Origin: JADJWR01 sp964610575
Lineage (GTDB): Bacteria; Pseudomonadota; Gammaproteobacteria; Burkholderiales; Burkholderiaceae_F
NCBI GenBank assembly: GCA_964610575.1
Contig: CAZSYX010000024.1
Location: 1 to 41,043 of the forward strand
Reading direction: 5' to 3'
Length of the DNA: 41,043 nt
A program made the translations under genes and the position numbers. The notes beneath the pieces are model-generated. The model had not been told where the DNA came from. It ran no database searches and saw only the letters and a program-made list of their open reading frames with translations. Shown in pieces: positions 7,110 to 15,331 of this stretch (the stretch's first letter is position 1; each line of letters starts with the position of its first letter).

Positions 7110-8424
7110 TCCACACCTCTCCATTGGCCTGCACGTTCCAAGTCTGGATCGCGTTGTTGTGATAGATCGAGCGCGTGCCGCGCACCGCGCGCAGCGCCGC
7201 GAAGGTCGGCTGCACGTGACCGGTGTCGTCCACCGCCCGGCTCTGCAGGAAGGCAGGGCTGCCGTCCCAGTTCCAGTCGATGCGGAAGCGGGTCAGCGCC
7301 TTCGTGAGCACCGGCTCCTGCAGCTTGGCGGTGCGCCAGTTGCGGCCGCCGTCGGTCGACACGTCGACACGCTTGATTTTTCCGCGGCCACTCCAGGCCA
7401 GTCCGGTGATCTCGTAGAAGCCCTTGTTGAGCAGTTTCTGGCCGCCGGACGGCGAGGTGATCACCGATTTCACCTCCTGCACGCTGCTGTACTGGCGGTG
7501 CGTGCCGTCGGGCATCAAGTCGATGTAGTGCAGCGATTCCTCGCGCGCGTTCCAAGGCTTGTCGCCGACCTCGATCCGGCGCAGCCACTTGACGCTGGAC
7601 ACGCCCTGCACGCCCGGCACCAGCAGGCGCAGCGGGTAGCCGTTTTCCGGGCGCAGCATCTCGCCGTTCTGGCCGTAGACGACCATCACGTCGTCGAGCG
7701 CCATCTCGATCGGCACCGTGCGTGTCAGCGCCGAGCCGTCGGCGCCCTCGCCGAGGATGAACCTGGCGTTCTTCTTGTCGAAGCCGGCTTCCTCGAGCAG
7801 CGTCGACAGAAGCACGCCGGTGAACTCGCTGCAGGCGAGCATGCCGTGCGTGTACTGCACCGTGGGCACGGCGACATTGCCCCACTCCATGCCCGTGTTC
7901 GCGCCGCACTCAACGAAGTGGATCCGCGACACCGACGGAAAACGAAGGATGTCGTCCATCGTCAGGATCAGCGGCCGGCGCACCATGCCGTTGATCATCA
8001 GGCGGTGCTGCGCCGGATCGACCTCGGGCATGCCCGAGTGATGCCGCTCGAAGTGCACGCCGCTCGGCGTGATGATGCCGAACAGGTTCTGCAGCGGTGT
8101 GAAACTGATCGACGACTGCGACGTGCGCGTCAGCCCGGGGCTTTCGCGCCGCTGCACCGCCGACTCGAACTTCGACGGCATGCCGTAGCCGGTTGTCACG
8201 ACACCCTGCCCGAGGCTGCGCGTCCAGGGCGCAATGTTCGGCGGCTCGGCCTTGCCGGCGGCCTGCGCGAGCGCGCCTCCGGACACGCCGGCCACCGCCG
8301 CGCCGGCAGCGGTGCGCATGAAGCCGCGCCGCGACTGGCGCACGGCGGCCACGGCCTCGGCCGTCAGGTGGTTCTCCGGCGCCGGCAGGATCCGGCCCGG
8401 ACTGATCGTCTTCTGGTTTTTCAT
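7093..8424 (-). CDS. soxC: SoxC, molybdenum subunit of sulfane dehydrogenase
   Basis: A 443-residue protein of the sulfite oxidase family. It has a twin-arginine signal (QSRRGFMRTAAGAAVAGVSG, residues 30-50), the molybdopterin domain with the Mo-coordinating cysteine in HFVECGANTG (Cys173), and a C-terminal dimerisation domain with VSTDGGRNWRTAKL. Together with SoxD it removes six electrons from SoxY-bound sulfane sulfur, allowing full oxidation to sulfate without sulfur globules. The start has GAAAGGG upstream. It is the first structural gene after the ArsR-type regulator, 31 bases downstream. Confidence 0.96.
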   Translation of the reverse strand: MKNQKTISPGRILPAPENHLTAEAVAAVRQSRRGFMRTAAGAAVAGVSGGALAQAAGKAEPPNIAPWTRSLGQGVVTTGYGMPSKFESAVQRRESPGLTRTSQSSISFTPLQNLFGIITPSGVHFERHHSGMPEVDPAQHRLMINGMVRRPLILTMDDILRFPSVSRIHFVECGANTGMEWGNVAVPTVQYTHGMLACSEFTGVLLSTLLEEAGFDKKNARFILGEGADGSALTRTVPIEMALDDVMVVYGQNGEMLRPENGYPLRLLVPGVQGVSSVKWLRRIEVGDKPWNAREESLHYIDLMPDGTHRQYSSVQEVKSVITSPSGGQKLLNKGFYEITGLAWSGRGKIKRVDVSTDGGRNWRTAKLQEPVLTKALTRFRIDWNWDGSPAFLQSRAVDDTGHVQPTFAALRAVRGTRSIYHNNAIQTWNVQANGEVWNVQLG

Positions 8425-8455
8425 GGCCCTTTCGCGTTGCTTCGTGGAAACTCGC

Positions 8456-8812
8456 CTACCCCTGCGGCATGAAGCGCCGCAGCGTCTTGTTCGGTACCGC
8501 CTTCTCCTCGGCCATGCTGGCGATCTTGACGCAGGCCGTCCGGCACAACTCGACCACGTTCTGGTCGGCTATCGAATACATAGTCATCGCGCCGTCACGC
8601 CGCCGGTTGAGCACACCGCGCGAGAACATCAGGTTCAAGTGACGCGAGACATTGGTCTGCGTCGCCCCGGTGCGGCTGACGATTTCGCTCACGCTCCGCT
8701 CGCCTTCGCACAGCGAGTTCAGAATCTTCAGCCGTGTCGGCTCCGCCAGCAGCGCGAAGTAGCCGGACACGGTCTGGAACAGCTTTTCGAGTTCAGGATC
8801 CACTGGCGACAA
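8456..8812 (-). CDS. soxR: ArsR-family transcriptional regulator of the sox operon (SoxR-like)
   Basis: A 118-residue winged-helix repressor: SGYFALLAEPTRLKILNSL is the typical ArsR N-terminal helix pair, TGATQTNVSRHLNLM the recognition helix, and RRRDGAMTMYSI the wing. Cysteines at 35, 90 and 94 are candidates for thiol or persulfide sensing as in SqrR/BigR/SoxR-type regulators. Cys35 is offset from the usual position and the 35-90 spacing is shorter than in SqrR, so the sensing pair is uncertain. Placed directly before soxCD, it likely represses the sox genes without reduced sulfur. The start is TTG at 8812 or GTG at 8803; no ATG is available because a stop lies six codons upstream of the TTG. 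Neither start has a Shine-Dalgarno site. Confidence 0.85.
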   Translation of the reverse strand: MSPVDPELEKLFQTVSGYFALLAEPTRLKILNSLCEGERSVSEIVSRTGATQTNVSRHLNLMFSRGVLNRRRDGAMTMYSIADQNVVELCRTACVKIASMAEEKAVPNKTLRRFMPQG

Positions 8813-8842
8813 ATATGCGCATATGCGTCAGGGCGCATATGC
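8813..8842. promoter_or_regulatory. Candidate operator of the sox regulator
   Basis: Immediately upstream of the regulator start lies a perfect 12-base palindrome ATATGCGCATAT (8813-8824). It overlaps the first of two copies of GCGCATATGC (8817-8826 and 8833-8842), whose starts are 16 bases apart, about one and a half helix turns. ArsR-family repressors bind such AT-flanked dyads at their own promoters. The site touches the start codon, so binding would block transcription start or the very beginning of the message. Function is inferred from position and symmetry. Confidence 0.5.
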
Positions 8843-8886
8843 TGCCAATCGTCGTCAATCCCGTCAACCGCTTTTCTCAGCGCACC

Positions 8887-8910
8887 CCCTTACCCTACCG
8901 GGTATAAGGG
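8887..8910 (-). other. Hairpin between the attachment-family gene and the sox regulator
   Basis: CCCTTACCC at 8887-8895 faces GGG and TAAGGG at 8900-8902 and 8905-8910, a nine-pair stem with a two-base bulge and a TACC loop. It lies in the 195-base gap between two minus-strand genes. It could be a weak end signal for the upstream gene or part of the sox regulator promoter (TTATAC is a possible -10 on the minus strand). No U run follows. Confidence 0.3.
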
Positions 8911-9007
8911 ATTCTCGACTCTTTTGCTTGGGCACACCGCCCATCCGTCGTCCCTGCGAGCCACCGCTGCCCACGCACTGGCCGGCCTGCCCCCACTATC
9001 GCGGTGG

Positions 9008-9463
9008 CTAGGAGGCCACCGGGTAAAGGTGTTCCGGCAGCCGTGCACGGATTTCCTTCGGCGCCAGCTTGACCAGGTTGCGGTCCAGTTCCAGGACCAC
9101 CAGCCGCTGCAACTGCGTGCCGATTGCTTCGCGCATCAGGCCGAGAAAGTCCGGCGGGCAAATGAGCGCCAGTCGCTCCAGCTCCCCGTGGACCCGCGCC
9201 TGCTGCAGCCGCTTGGCCAGGAATCGCGCGAAGTCGATCGCCGCCTGCTGCCGCGGGCCGACCTGGCTTTCCATGATGTGACGGCCCTGACCGGCGCTTT
9301 CGAACGCCCTGCCCGGCAAGTCGCTGGTCAGTTCACGCGCCAGCATTCGCCCTTCCGGGTGCGTGATCGATTCCAGTTCGGTGAGCGGCCCGCTCGGGCC
9401 ATCGGCGCCGAAAATGCGCGCGGCGCCGGAGTCCGCAACGACAATCCACGTCCCTTGTTCCAT
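9008..9463 (-). CDS. Host attachment family protein (Pfam PF10116 type)
   Basis: A 151-residue soluble protein that starts WIVVADSGAARIFG, the signature opening of the family named for an Agrobacterium protein required for attachment to host cells. It continues with FLAKRLQQARVHGELERLALICPPDFLGLMREAI and ends LPEHLYPVAS. The family has an RNase H-like or eRF1-like fold by general knowledge, and its molecular role in free-living bacteria is unclear. No signal peptide is visible, so a cytoplasmic place is expected. It is upstream of the sox regulator on the same strand but separated by a 195-base gap with an operator candidate, so it is probably not part of the sox operon. Confidence 0.85.
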   Translation of the reverse strand: MEQGTWIVVADSGAARIFGADGPSGPLTELESITHPEGRMLARELTSDLPGRAFESAGQGRHIMESQVGPRQQAAIDFARFLAKRLQQARVHGELERLALICPPDFLGLMREAIGTQLQRLVVLELDRNLVKLAPKEIRARLPEHLYPVAS

Positions 9464-9649
9464 ATGGCCACCTCATGCTAAGTGCCGCCGGACGCGGCCG
9501 ATGTTCCCGCACCCGTCGGCACACGTTTACCGTAGCGCGCTTCGGCACGTCACGCTTTGACCGCAAGCAGCATCTGTGCGCGCCACGTCACTAACGAGCG
9601 GCGAAATCCCCAAAGCGGCCGGTATCATCGTTTCGAGGGGGACAATGCA

Positions 9650-11287
9650 ATGACCACGGAGCAGATCCTGCTGGGCGACGAGGCCGTGGCCCTCGGCGCG
9701 GTGGAGGCGGGAATCACCGCCGCCTACGCCTATCCGGGCACGCCGTCGACCGAGATCTTCGAGACCATCCGACGGCACGCCGCAGAAGCGAATCCGCCGA
9801 TCCGCGGCCTGTGGTCGACCAACGAGAAGGTGGCCCTCGAGGAAGGCGTCGGGGTTTCGTATGCCGGAAAGCGGGCGCTGGTCTCGATGAAGCACGTCGG
9901 GCTGAACGTCGCCGCCGACCCGTTCATGAATGTCGCGGTGGCCGGCGCCCACGGCGGGCTGGTGATCGCGGTGGCCGACGACCCGTCGATGCACAGTTCG
10001 CAGAACGAGCAGGACTCGCGGTACTTCGCCGACTTCGCGCAGGTGCCCTGCCTCGAGCCGTCGAACCAGCAGGAGTGCTACGACCTGACGCGCGAGGCTT
10101 TCGAGCTGTCCGAGCAACTGCATGTGCCCGTGCTGCTGCGGCTGGTCACCCGGCTGGCGCACAGCCGCTCGGTGGTGCGGTCCTCGCCGCCGCGGCCGCA
10201 GAACACGGCCGGCTATGTCGACGACTCAAGCCTGTACACGCTGATCCCGTCGAACGCCCGCCGGGCCTACGGCAAGCTGCTCGACAAGCAGCCGGCGATC
10301 GCCGAGTACGCCGAGAACCATCCGGCCAACGCGCTGACGCTGCGCGACGCGCGCTGCCCGGGCATCCTGGCGAGCGGCGTCGCCTGGAACTACCTGCAGG
10401 AGGCGCTCGGCCCGGCGCTCGAGCAGTACAACCTGCTGCGCATCGGCGTCTATCCGCTGCCGGTGCGCAAGATCCGGCAACTGCTCGACGCCTCGACGGA
10501 GGTCTGGCTGGTCGAGGAGGGCTATCCGTTCATCGAGCGCTATGTCAGCGCGCTGGGCCTGATGCGCGAGCCGCCGATCAAGGGCAAGCTCACCGGCCAC
10601 CTGCCGCGCAGCGGCGAGCTGACGCCGGACGCGTTGCGGCAGAGCTTCGGCCTGCCGGTCCGAGAAACGCTGCGGTTGCGCGGGCTCGACGAGGTGCTGG
10701 TCGGCCGCCCGCCGCGGCTGTGCGACGCGTGCCCGCACGACGATGCATACGCGGCGATCAACGAGGCGATCGCCGACATCGAAGGCGAGGTGCGCGTGCA
10801 GGGGGACATCGGCTGCTACGCGCTCGGTTACCTGAAGCCGCATCAGGCGATCCATTCGTGCCTGTGCATGGGGGCATCGATCGGCATGGCGATCGGTGCG
10901 GCGCATGCGGGCATGAGGCCGTCGCTCGCCGTGATCGGCGACGGAACCTTCACCCACTCCGGCATGGCGCCGCTGCTGGACGCCGCGCGCGGCAACATCC
11001 CGATCAAGGTCTTCATCCTCGACAACAGCATCGTCGCGATGACCGGCGGCCAGCCGACCATGGCCACCGACGAGCAGGTGGTCGATCTGGTCGCCGGGCT
11101 CGGCGTGCCGCGCAGCCGCATCCACATCATCTCGCCGACGCCGCAGAAGAAGGCCGAGAACGTGCGGCTGATCCGCGAAGAGATCGACCGCGACGGCCTG
11201 TCGGTCATCATCGCCCGCCGTGCCTGCGTCACCTACGCCAAGGTCATCAAGGAGCACCGCCACAGCCGCAAGTCGGCGCCGGCATGA
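9650..11287 (+). CDS. iorA: Indolepyruvate:acceptor oxidoreductase alpha subunit (IorA-like), lacking the ferredoxin domain
   Basis: A 545-residue thiamine-diphosphate enzyme subunit. The N-terminal pyrimidine-binding domain has AYAYPGTPSTEI and STNEKVALEEGVG. The middle carries RLCDACPHDDAY, and the C-terminal TPP site shows DIGCYALG, CMGASIG, GDGTFTHSG (from residue 430) and DNSIVAMTG. IorAB enzymes oxidatively decarboxylate aryl 2-oxoacids such as indolepyruvate to acyl-CoA. Usual IorA has a C-terminal 2[4Fe-4S] ferredoxin-like domain; here the protein stops after IIARRACVTYAKV with a short basic tail and no CXXCXXC. The ATG at 9650 has GAGGGGG upstream. It overlaps iorB by the four bases ATGA. 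Confidence 0.88.
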   Translation: MTTEQILLGDEAVALGAVEAGITAAYAYPGTPSTEIFETIRRHAAEANPPIRGLWSTNEKVALEEGVGVSYAGKRALVSMKHVGLNVAADPFMNVAVAGAHGGLVIAVADDPSMHSSQNEQDSRYFADFAQVPCLEPSNQQECYDLTREAFELSEQLHVPVLLRLVTRLAHSRSVVRSSPPRPQNTAGYVDDSSLYTLIPSNARRAYGKLLDKQPAIAEYAENHPANALTLRDARCPGILASGVAWNYLQEALGPALEQYNLLRIGVYPLPVRKIRQLLDASTEVWLVEEGYPFIERYVSALGLMREPPIKGKLTGHLPRSGELTPDALRQSFGLPVRETLRLRGLDEVLVGRPPRLCDACPHDDAYAAINEAIADIEGEVRVQGDIGCYALGYLKPHQAIHSCLCMGASIGMAIGAAHAGMRPSLAVIGDGTFTHSGMAPLLDAARGNIPIKVFILDNSIVAMTGGQPTMATDEQVVDLVAGLGVPRSRIHIISPTPQKKAENVRLIREEIDRDGLSVIIARRACVTYAKVIKEHRHSRKSAPA

Positions 11288-12069
11288 ACTACGACCTCGT
11301 GATCTGCGGCGTCGGCGGCCAGGGCGTGCTTTCCATCGCCTGGGTCATCGACCAGGCAGCGGTCGAAGCCGGCTTCCACATCAAGCAGCCTGAAGTGCAC
11401 GGAATGGCGCAGCGCGGCGGTGCGGTGTCCGCCTTCGTGCGCATCTCGGATGCACCGATCGCCAGCGACCTGGTCGCCGACGGAACGGCCAGCATGGTGC
11501 TGTCGGTCGAGCCGATGGAGAGCCTGCGCTACACGAAGATGCTCCGCCCCGACGGCTGGATCGTCACCGACGTCGCCCCGCTGAAGAACGTCGCGGCCTA
11601 CCCGGATGCGAGCCGGCTGTACGAGGTGCTGTTCTCGGCACCGCGCCTTGTCGTGGTCGACGCCGGCGCGCTGGCGCGCAAGGCCGGCATGACGAAAGCG
11701 AACAACATGGTGATGCTGGGCGCCGCGGCGTCGATGCTGCCGGTGCCGGCGGCGCTGGTCGAGAAGTATCTGCAAGCGCTCTTCGCCGCCAAGGGCGAGC
11801 GCATCGTCAATGCCAATATGGCAGCGTTTCGCATGGGCGACGCGGCGGGGCGCTTTGCCGCCGCGCTCGTCACCGGCGGCGTGCCTGCCGGCGTCGTCGC
11901 CCGCATCGTGACACGCCTTGACTTCGAGGCGCGGCCGGTGGCGGCGGACATCACGACTCAGTGGACGGAACGCCTTCTCGCAGCCGATGCCGAGGCCGTG
12001 GCCGCACGCCTGTTCGCCGCCGGCGAAACGCTCGCGACCGACACCGGGCTGTCTGCACTGGCCGCCTGA
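11284..12069 (+). CDS. iorB: Indolepyruvate:acceptor oxidoreductase beta subunit (IorB-like)
   Basis: A 261-residue gamma/beta-type subunit of 2-oxoacid:acceptor oxidoreductases. It opens with DLVICGVGGQGVLSIAWVI, the conserved glycine-rich segment. HGMAQRGGAVSAFVRI, a hallmark of the family, follows. The last 80 residues are an alpha-helical extension common in IorB. Translation starts at the ATGA overlap with iorA, so the two subunits should be made in equal amounts. No third subunit or ferredoxin gene follows; the next gene encodes a glycosyltransferase. Confidence 0.9.
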   Translation: MNYDLVICGVGGQGVLSIAWVIDQAAVEAGFHIKQPEVHGMAQRGGAVSAFVRISDAPIASDLVADGTASMVLSVEPMESLRYTKMLRPDGWIVTDVAPLKNVAAYPDASRLYEVLFSAPRLVVVDAGALARKAGMTKANNMVMLGAAASMLPVPAALVEKYLQALFAAKGERIVNANMAAFRMGDAAGRFAAALVTGGVPAGVVARIVTRLDFEARPVAADITTQWTERLLAADAEAVAARLFAAGETLATDTGLSALAA

Positions 12070-12137
12070 AGTCTCGACGTCGACATGGCGACCAGCGGTC
12101 CGCCGACGGCATAACATCCGCCCCGGAACGTCAGCAC

Positions 12138-13874
12138 ATGGTCTTCGACGAGCGCCCCTCCCCGGCACGCGTCAGCGCCGCCGCCGCAGCCAAGCTGCCG
12201 CGCGCCGTGCTGCTGGCACTGATCGTCGCCTACATCGTCAGCGGGCTGTTCGGCCGCGACCCGTGGCAGGAGGACGACGCCACCGGCTTCGGCATCATGT
12301 GGACGATGGCGCGCACCGGTGAGTGGCTGCTGCCGGCGGTGGCGGGCGAGCCGGTCGTCGCCGATGGCCCGCTGGCGTTCTGGGTCGGCGCCGCGTCGAT
12401 ATCCATCTTCGGCAGGGCGATCGGCGACGTTGCGGCAGCACGCCTCCCGACCATCCTCTGGTTCTTCGTCGCCACCGGCGCGCTGTGGTACGCGACGCTG
12501 CGCCTGGCGCGGCGCGACGAAGCGCAGCCGGTCGCGTTTGCCTTCGGCGGCGAAGCCACGTCGCGCGATTACGGGCGCATGCTGGCCGACGTCGCCGTGC
12601 TGCTCGTGCTGGGGACCATCGGGCCGGTCGTCACCCTGCATGAAACAAGCAGCGAACCGGCGGCCTTCGCGCTTACCTGCGTGGCGATCTTTGGCCTCGT
12701 GCTTTCGCTTCAGCGGCCTTACCTTGGGGCATTGATCACCGGCGTCGTGCTCGGCCTGCTGGTGCTGGCACGGGGCGCACAGCCGGCGCTCTGGGTGGCG
12801 CTGGCAGCAGCCGTGCTGGCGGCCGGCACGGAGCCGCGGGTAGTTCGGCTCCGTGCGGCCGCCCTGCTGCTGGTTGCCGGCGGCGCCGTGGTCGCCGCCT
12901 GGATGTCCGCCGTGCTCGCCGTTCGCGGGGCGACCGGGGGCGCCTATCTGCTCGACTGGGCGGGACACAGCCTGCGCGGCTTCTCCACGCCCACTTCCGA
13001 TGGCCTTATCTGGCTGCTGCGCACGCTGCCTTGGCAGACCTGGCCTCTCTGGCCGCTGGCCGGTTGGGCGTTGTACGCCTGGCGCCACGACCTGCGGCGG
13101 CCGCACATTGCGCTCGGCGCCGTGCTGCTCGCCGCACAGGCCGTGGGCCTGTTGACCACCCGCTCGCTGAGTGCCGACGATGTGCTGCACATCGTGGTGC
13201 CGCTGGTGCTCCTTGCCGCCTTCGGAGCCGTCACATTGCGCCGCGCCGCGGAGAACGTGATCGACTGGTTCGCGATCACCGCCTTCTGCCTCTTTGGCGT
13301 GGCGCTTTGGGCGTACTTCTTCGCGTGGCATTCCGGCGCGCCGCCGAAGATGCACCAGTCGGTGATGCGCCTGACGGCGGGCTATGTGCCGCCGCTGGAC
13401 TGGGCTCGCGTGCTGATCGCGGCGGTCGCCACCGGCTTCTGGATTGCGCTGGTGGCCTGGCGCGTGCGCCAGCCTTCCGCTGCCTTGTGGCGCGGACCGG
13501 CGCTGGCGGCCACGGGCCTGGTCACGCTTTGGGTTGCCTTCGCCTCGCTCTATCTCGGCGCGGTCGACCATCGCCGTTCGTTTGTTGCACTGGCCAAGGC
13601 CGTGGCGGGCGAGATCGCGCGGCATGGACAGCCGGACGATTGCGTGCTGGCGCACCATCTCCGCCCGTCGCATCGCGCCGTCTTTGCCTATCACGGTGCC
13701 CTCCGCTTCGGTTCGGGCAGCGACCACAACTGTGCGTTCGCCCTTCATCGCGACATGGCCGGCTCGCTGCTCGACGACGGTCCACCGCCCGGGCAATGGT
13801 CCGAGGTTTGGCAGGGAAATCGTCCCGGCCTTCCCCGTGAAGTGATCCGCCTGTACCAGCGCGCTGGCGATTGA
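12138..13874 (+). CDS. GT-C fold membrane glycosyltransferase, ArnT/PMT-like
   Basis: A 578-residue integral membrane protein with about ten to twelve hydrophobic segments and a soluble C-terminal domain of about 100 residues. Near the N-terminus it has GRDPWQEDDATGFGIMWTM, the acidic first-loop motif of ArnT/PMT-type enzymes that use lipid-linked sugar donors, followed by ADGPLAFWVGA, matching the (D)GP(L/P) segment of the family. ArnT moves aminoarabinose to lipid A, but the acceptor and sugar here cannot be read. The start has GGAA upstream. The stop overlaps the following MATE gene (TTGA), so the two are probably co-translated. Confidence 0.8.
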   Translation: MVFDERPSPARVSAAAAAKLPRAVLLALIVAYIVSGLFGRDPWQEDDATGFGIMWTMARTGEWLLPAVAGEPVVADGPLAFWVGAASISIFGRAIGDVAAARLPTILWFFVATGALWYATLRLARRDEAQPVAFAFGGEATSRDYGRMLADVAVLLVLGTIGPVVTLHETSSEPAAFALTCVAIFGLVLSLQRPYLGALITGVVLGLLVLARGAQPALWVALAAAVLAAGTEPRVVRLRAAALLLVAGGAVVAAWMSAVLAVRGATGGAYLLDWAGHSLRGFSTPTSDGLIWLLRTLPWQTWPLWPLAGWALYAWRHDLRRPHIALGAVLLAAQAVGLLTTRSLSADDVLHIVVPLVLLAAFGAVTLRRAAENVIDWFAITAFCLFGVALWAYFFAWHSGAPPKMHQSVMRLTAGYVPPLDWARVLIAAVATGFWIALVAWRVRQPSAALWRGPALAATGLVTLWVAFASLYLGAVDHRRSFVALAKAVAGEIARHGQPDDCVLAHHLRPSHRAVFAYHGALRFGSGSDHNCAFALHRDMAGSLLDDGPPPGQWSEVWQGNRPGLPREVIRLYQRAGD

Positions 13875-15313
13875 ACGACGGCAGCCCACCGCCATCCGCG
13901 CCCGGACCGACGCCGGTCGACGAAGCTGCTCTCGATTCGACTCGCGCGCTGATCACCCTCGCGGGGCCGATCCTGGTGGCACAGGTCGCCGTCATCGGCC
14001 TCGGCGTGATCGACACGGTGATGGCCGGCCGGCTGTCGGCCACCGACCTGGCCGGCGTCGCTCTCGGCAGCAGCATCTACGCGACGGTGTTCGTCGGCTT
14101 CATGGCGACGCTGCAGGCGCTCACCCCGATCGCCGGCCACCACTTCGGCGCGCGTCGGTTCCATGAGATCGGCATCGACGTCCGCCAGACCCTCTGGCTG
14201 TCGCTGCTATTGACGCTGATCGCCCTGCCGCCGCTTCTGTTCAATCGACCGTGGCTGCGCCTGATCGATGCGGCGCCGGAGGTGGCGACGATCTCCTCGC
14301 TTTATCTCTGGGCGATCGCCGCCGGGCTGCCGGCGGCGTTCGCCTCGCGCGCCTTCATTGCACTGAACGCCGCGGTGTCGCGTCCGACGGTGACCATGCT
14401 GATCAACCTCGGTGCCCTGGCCGCCAAGGTGCCGCTGAACCTCGTCTTCATCCACGGCGCCGGGCCGCTGCCGGCCATGGGCGGTGCCGGCTGCGGCATG
14501 GCCACCGCGCTGATCATGTGGTCGATGCTGCTCGCGCACTGGCTGCTGTGGCGGCTCGATCCCTTCTACCGACGCTTCCATGCGCCCGTCGCAACGAGGC
14601 CCGGCCCGATCTGGAACCGCCAGAAGGAACTGCTGCGGCTGGGCCTGCCCAGCGGCGGTGCGCTGCTGATCGAGATCAGTTCGTTCACCTTCATCGCGTT
14701 GCTGCTCGCACGCTTCGGCGCCACCACCGTCGCCGGCCACCAGATCGTGGCCAACGTCATTGCCCTGCTTTTCATGCTGCCGCTGTCGTACGGGATCGCC
14801 AGCAGCGTGCTGGTGGCGCAGGCCCTCGGTGCCGGGCGCCCGGGCATCGCACGTCGTGCCGGCCGGCGCGGGTTCCGCATCGCCGTGGCCAGTGCGCTGC
14901 TGCTGGCGATCGTCGTCTACCTGCTGCGCGAGCCAATGGTGGCCCAGTTCACCCGCGATCCGCAGGTGGCGGCAGTGGCACTCGGGCTGGTCGGCCTGGC
15001 GATGCTGTTCCACTTCTTCGACGCCATCCAGGGGGTCGCCACCTTCATCCTGCGCGGCTACAAGGTCGCGCTGCCGCCGATGCTGATCCACGGCGTCGCG
15101 CTGTGGGCGATCGGTCTTGCCGGCGGCTTCTGGCTTGCCTATTACCCGCCGCCGGCCTGGCCGCTGGGTCCGGCGGCGAGTTTCTGGCTGGCCGCCGCCG
15201 CCGGCCTGGCGCTCGCCGGCGCTGCCCTGACCTGGCTCGCGAACTTCGTCTCGCGCAGTCACGTTGCCGAGGCCGCAAAAGAAAAGAGCCGGGCCATCGG
15301 CCCGGCTCCCTGA
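13871..15313 (+). CDS. MATE family efflux transporter
   Basis: A 480-residue protein with twelve predicted membrane segments in two halves. Family signatures include ITLAGPILVAQVAVIGLGVIDTVMAG in the first half and IASSVLVAQALGAG in the second. MATE proteins export cationic drugs and metabolites in exchange for sodium or protons; the NorM branch fits best. The start is a TTG overlapping the stop of the glycosyltransferase gene by four bases. No other start near the first membrane segment is better placed. The last ten codons contain the terminator hairpin of the opposing htpX gene. Confidence 0.88.
   Translation: MNDGSPPPSAPGPTPVDEAALDSTRALITLAGPILVAQVAVIGLGVIDTVMAGRLSATDLAGVALGSSIYATVFVGFMATLQALTPIAGHHFGARRFHEIGIDVRQTLWLSLLLTLIALPPLLFNRPWLRLIDAAPEVATISSLYLWAIAAGLPAAFASRAFIALNAAVSRPTVTMLINLGALAAKVPLNLVFIHGAGPLPAMGGAGCGMATALIMWSMLLAHWLLWRLDPFYRRFHAPVATRPGPIWNRQKELLRLGLPSGGALLIEISSFTFIALLLARFGATTVAGHQIVANVIALLFMLPLSYGIASSVLVAQALGAGRPGIARRAGRRGFRIAVASALLLAIVVYLLREPMVAQFTRDPQVAAVALGLVGLAMLFHFFDAIQGVATFILRGYKVALPPMLIHGVALWAIGLAGGFWLAYYPPPAWPLGPAASFWLAAAAGLALAGAALTWLANFVSRSHVAEAAKEKSRAIGPAP
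15277..15308 (-). terminator. Intrinsic terminator of htpX, inside the MATE gene 3' end
   Basis: GAGCCGGGCC (15286-15295) and GGCCCGGCTC (15299-15308) form a perfect ten-pair stem with a three-base loop. On the minus strand it is followed by TTTTCTTTT (15285-15277). It lies 24 bases after the htpX stop and overlaps the last codons of the convergent MATE gene. Confidence 0.8.
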
Positions 15314-15331
15314 GTCAGCCGCAGCGGGGAC

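Noticed and set aside
9557..9649. Upstream extension of the iorA frame
   Set aside because: The family starts at the ATG at 9650, which has a GAGGGGG ribosome site; the leader has no similarity. A three-codon frame at 9645 (ATGCAATGA) is too short to judge.
11958..13895. A 645-codon minus-strand open frame opposite the glycosyltransferase
   Set aside because: The composition is Arg/Gln/His-rich without any recognisable motif, while the plus-strand reading is a clear membrane protein.
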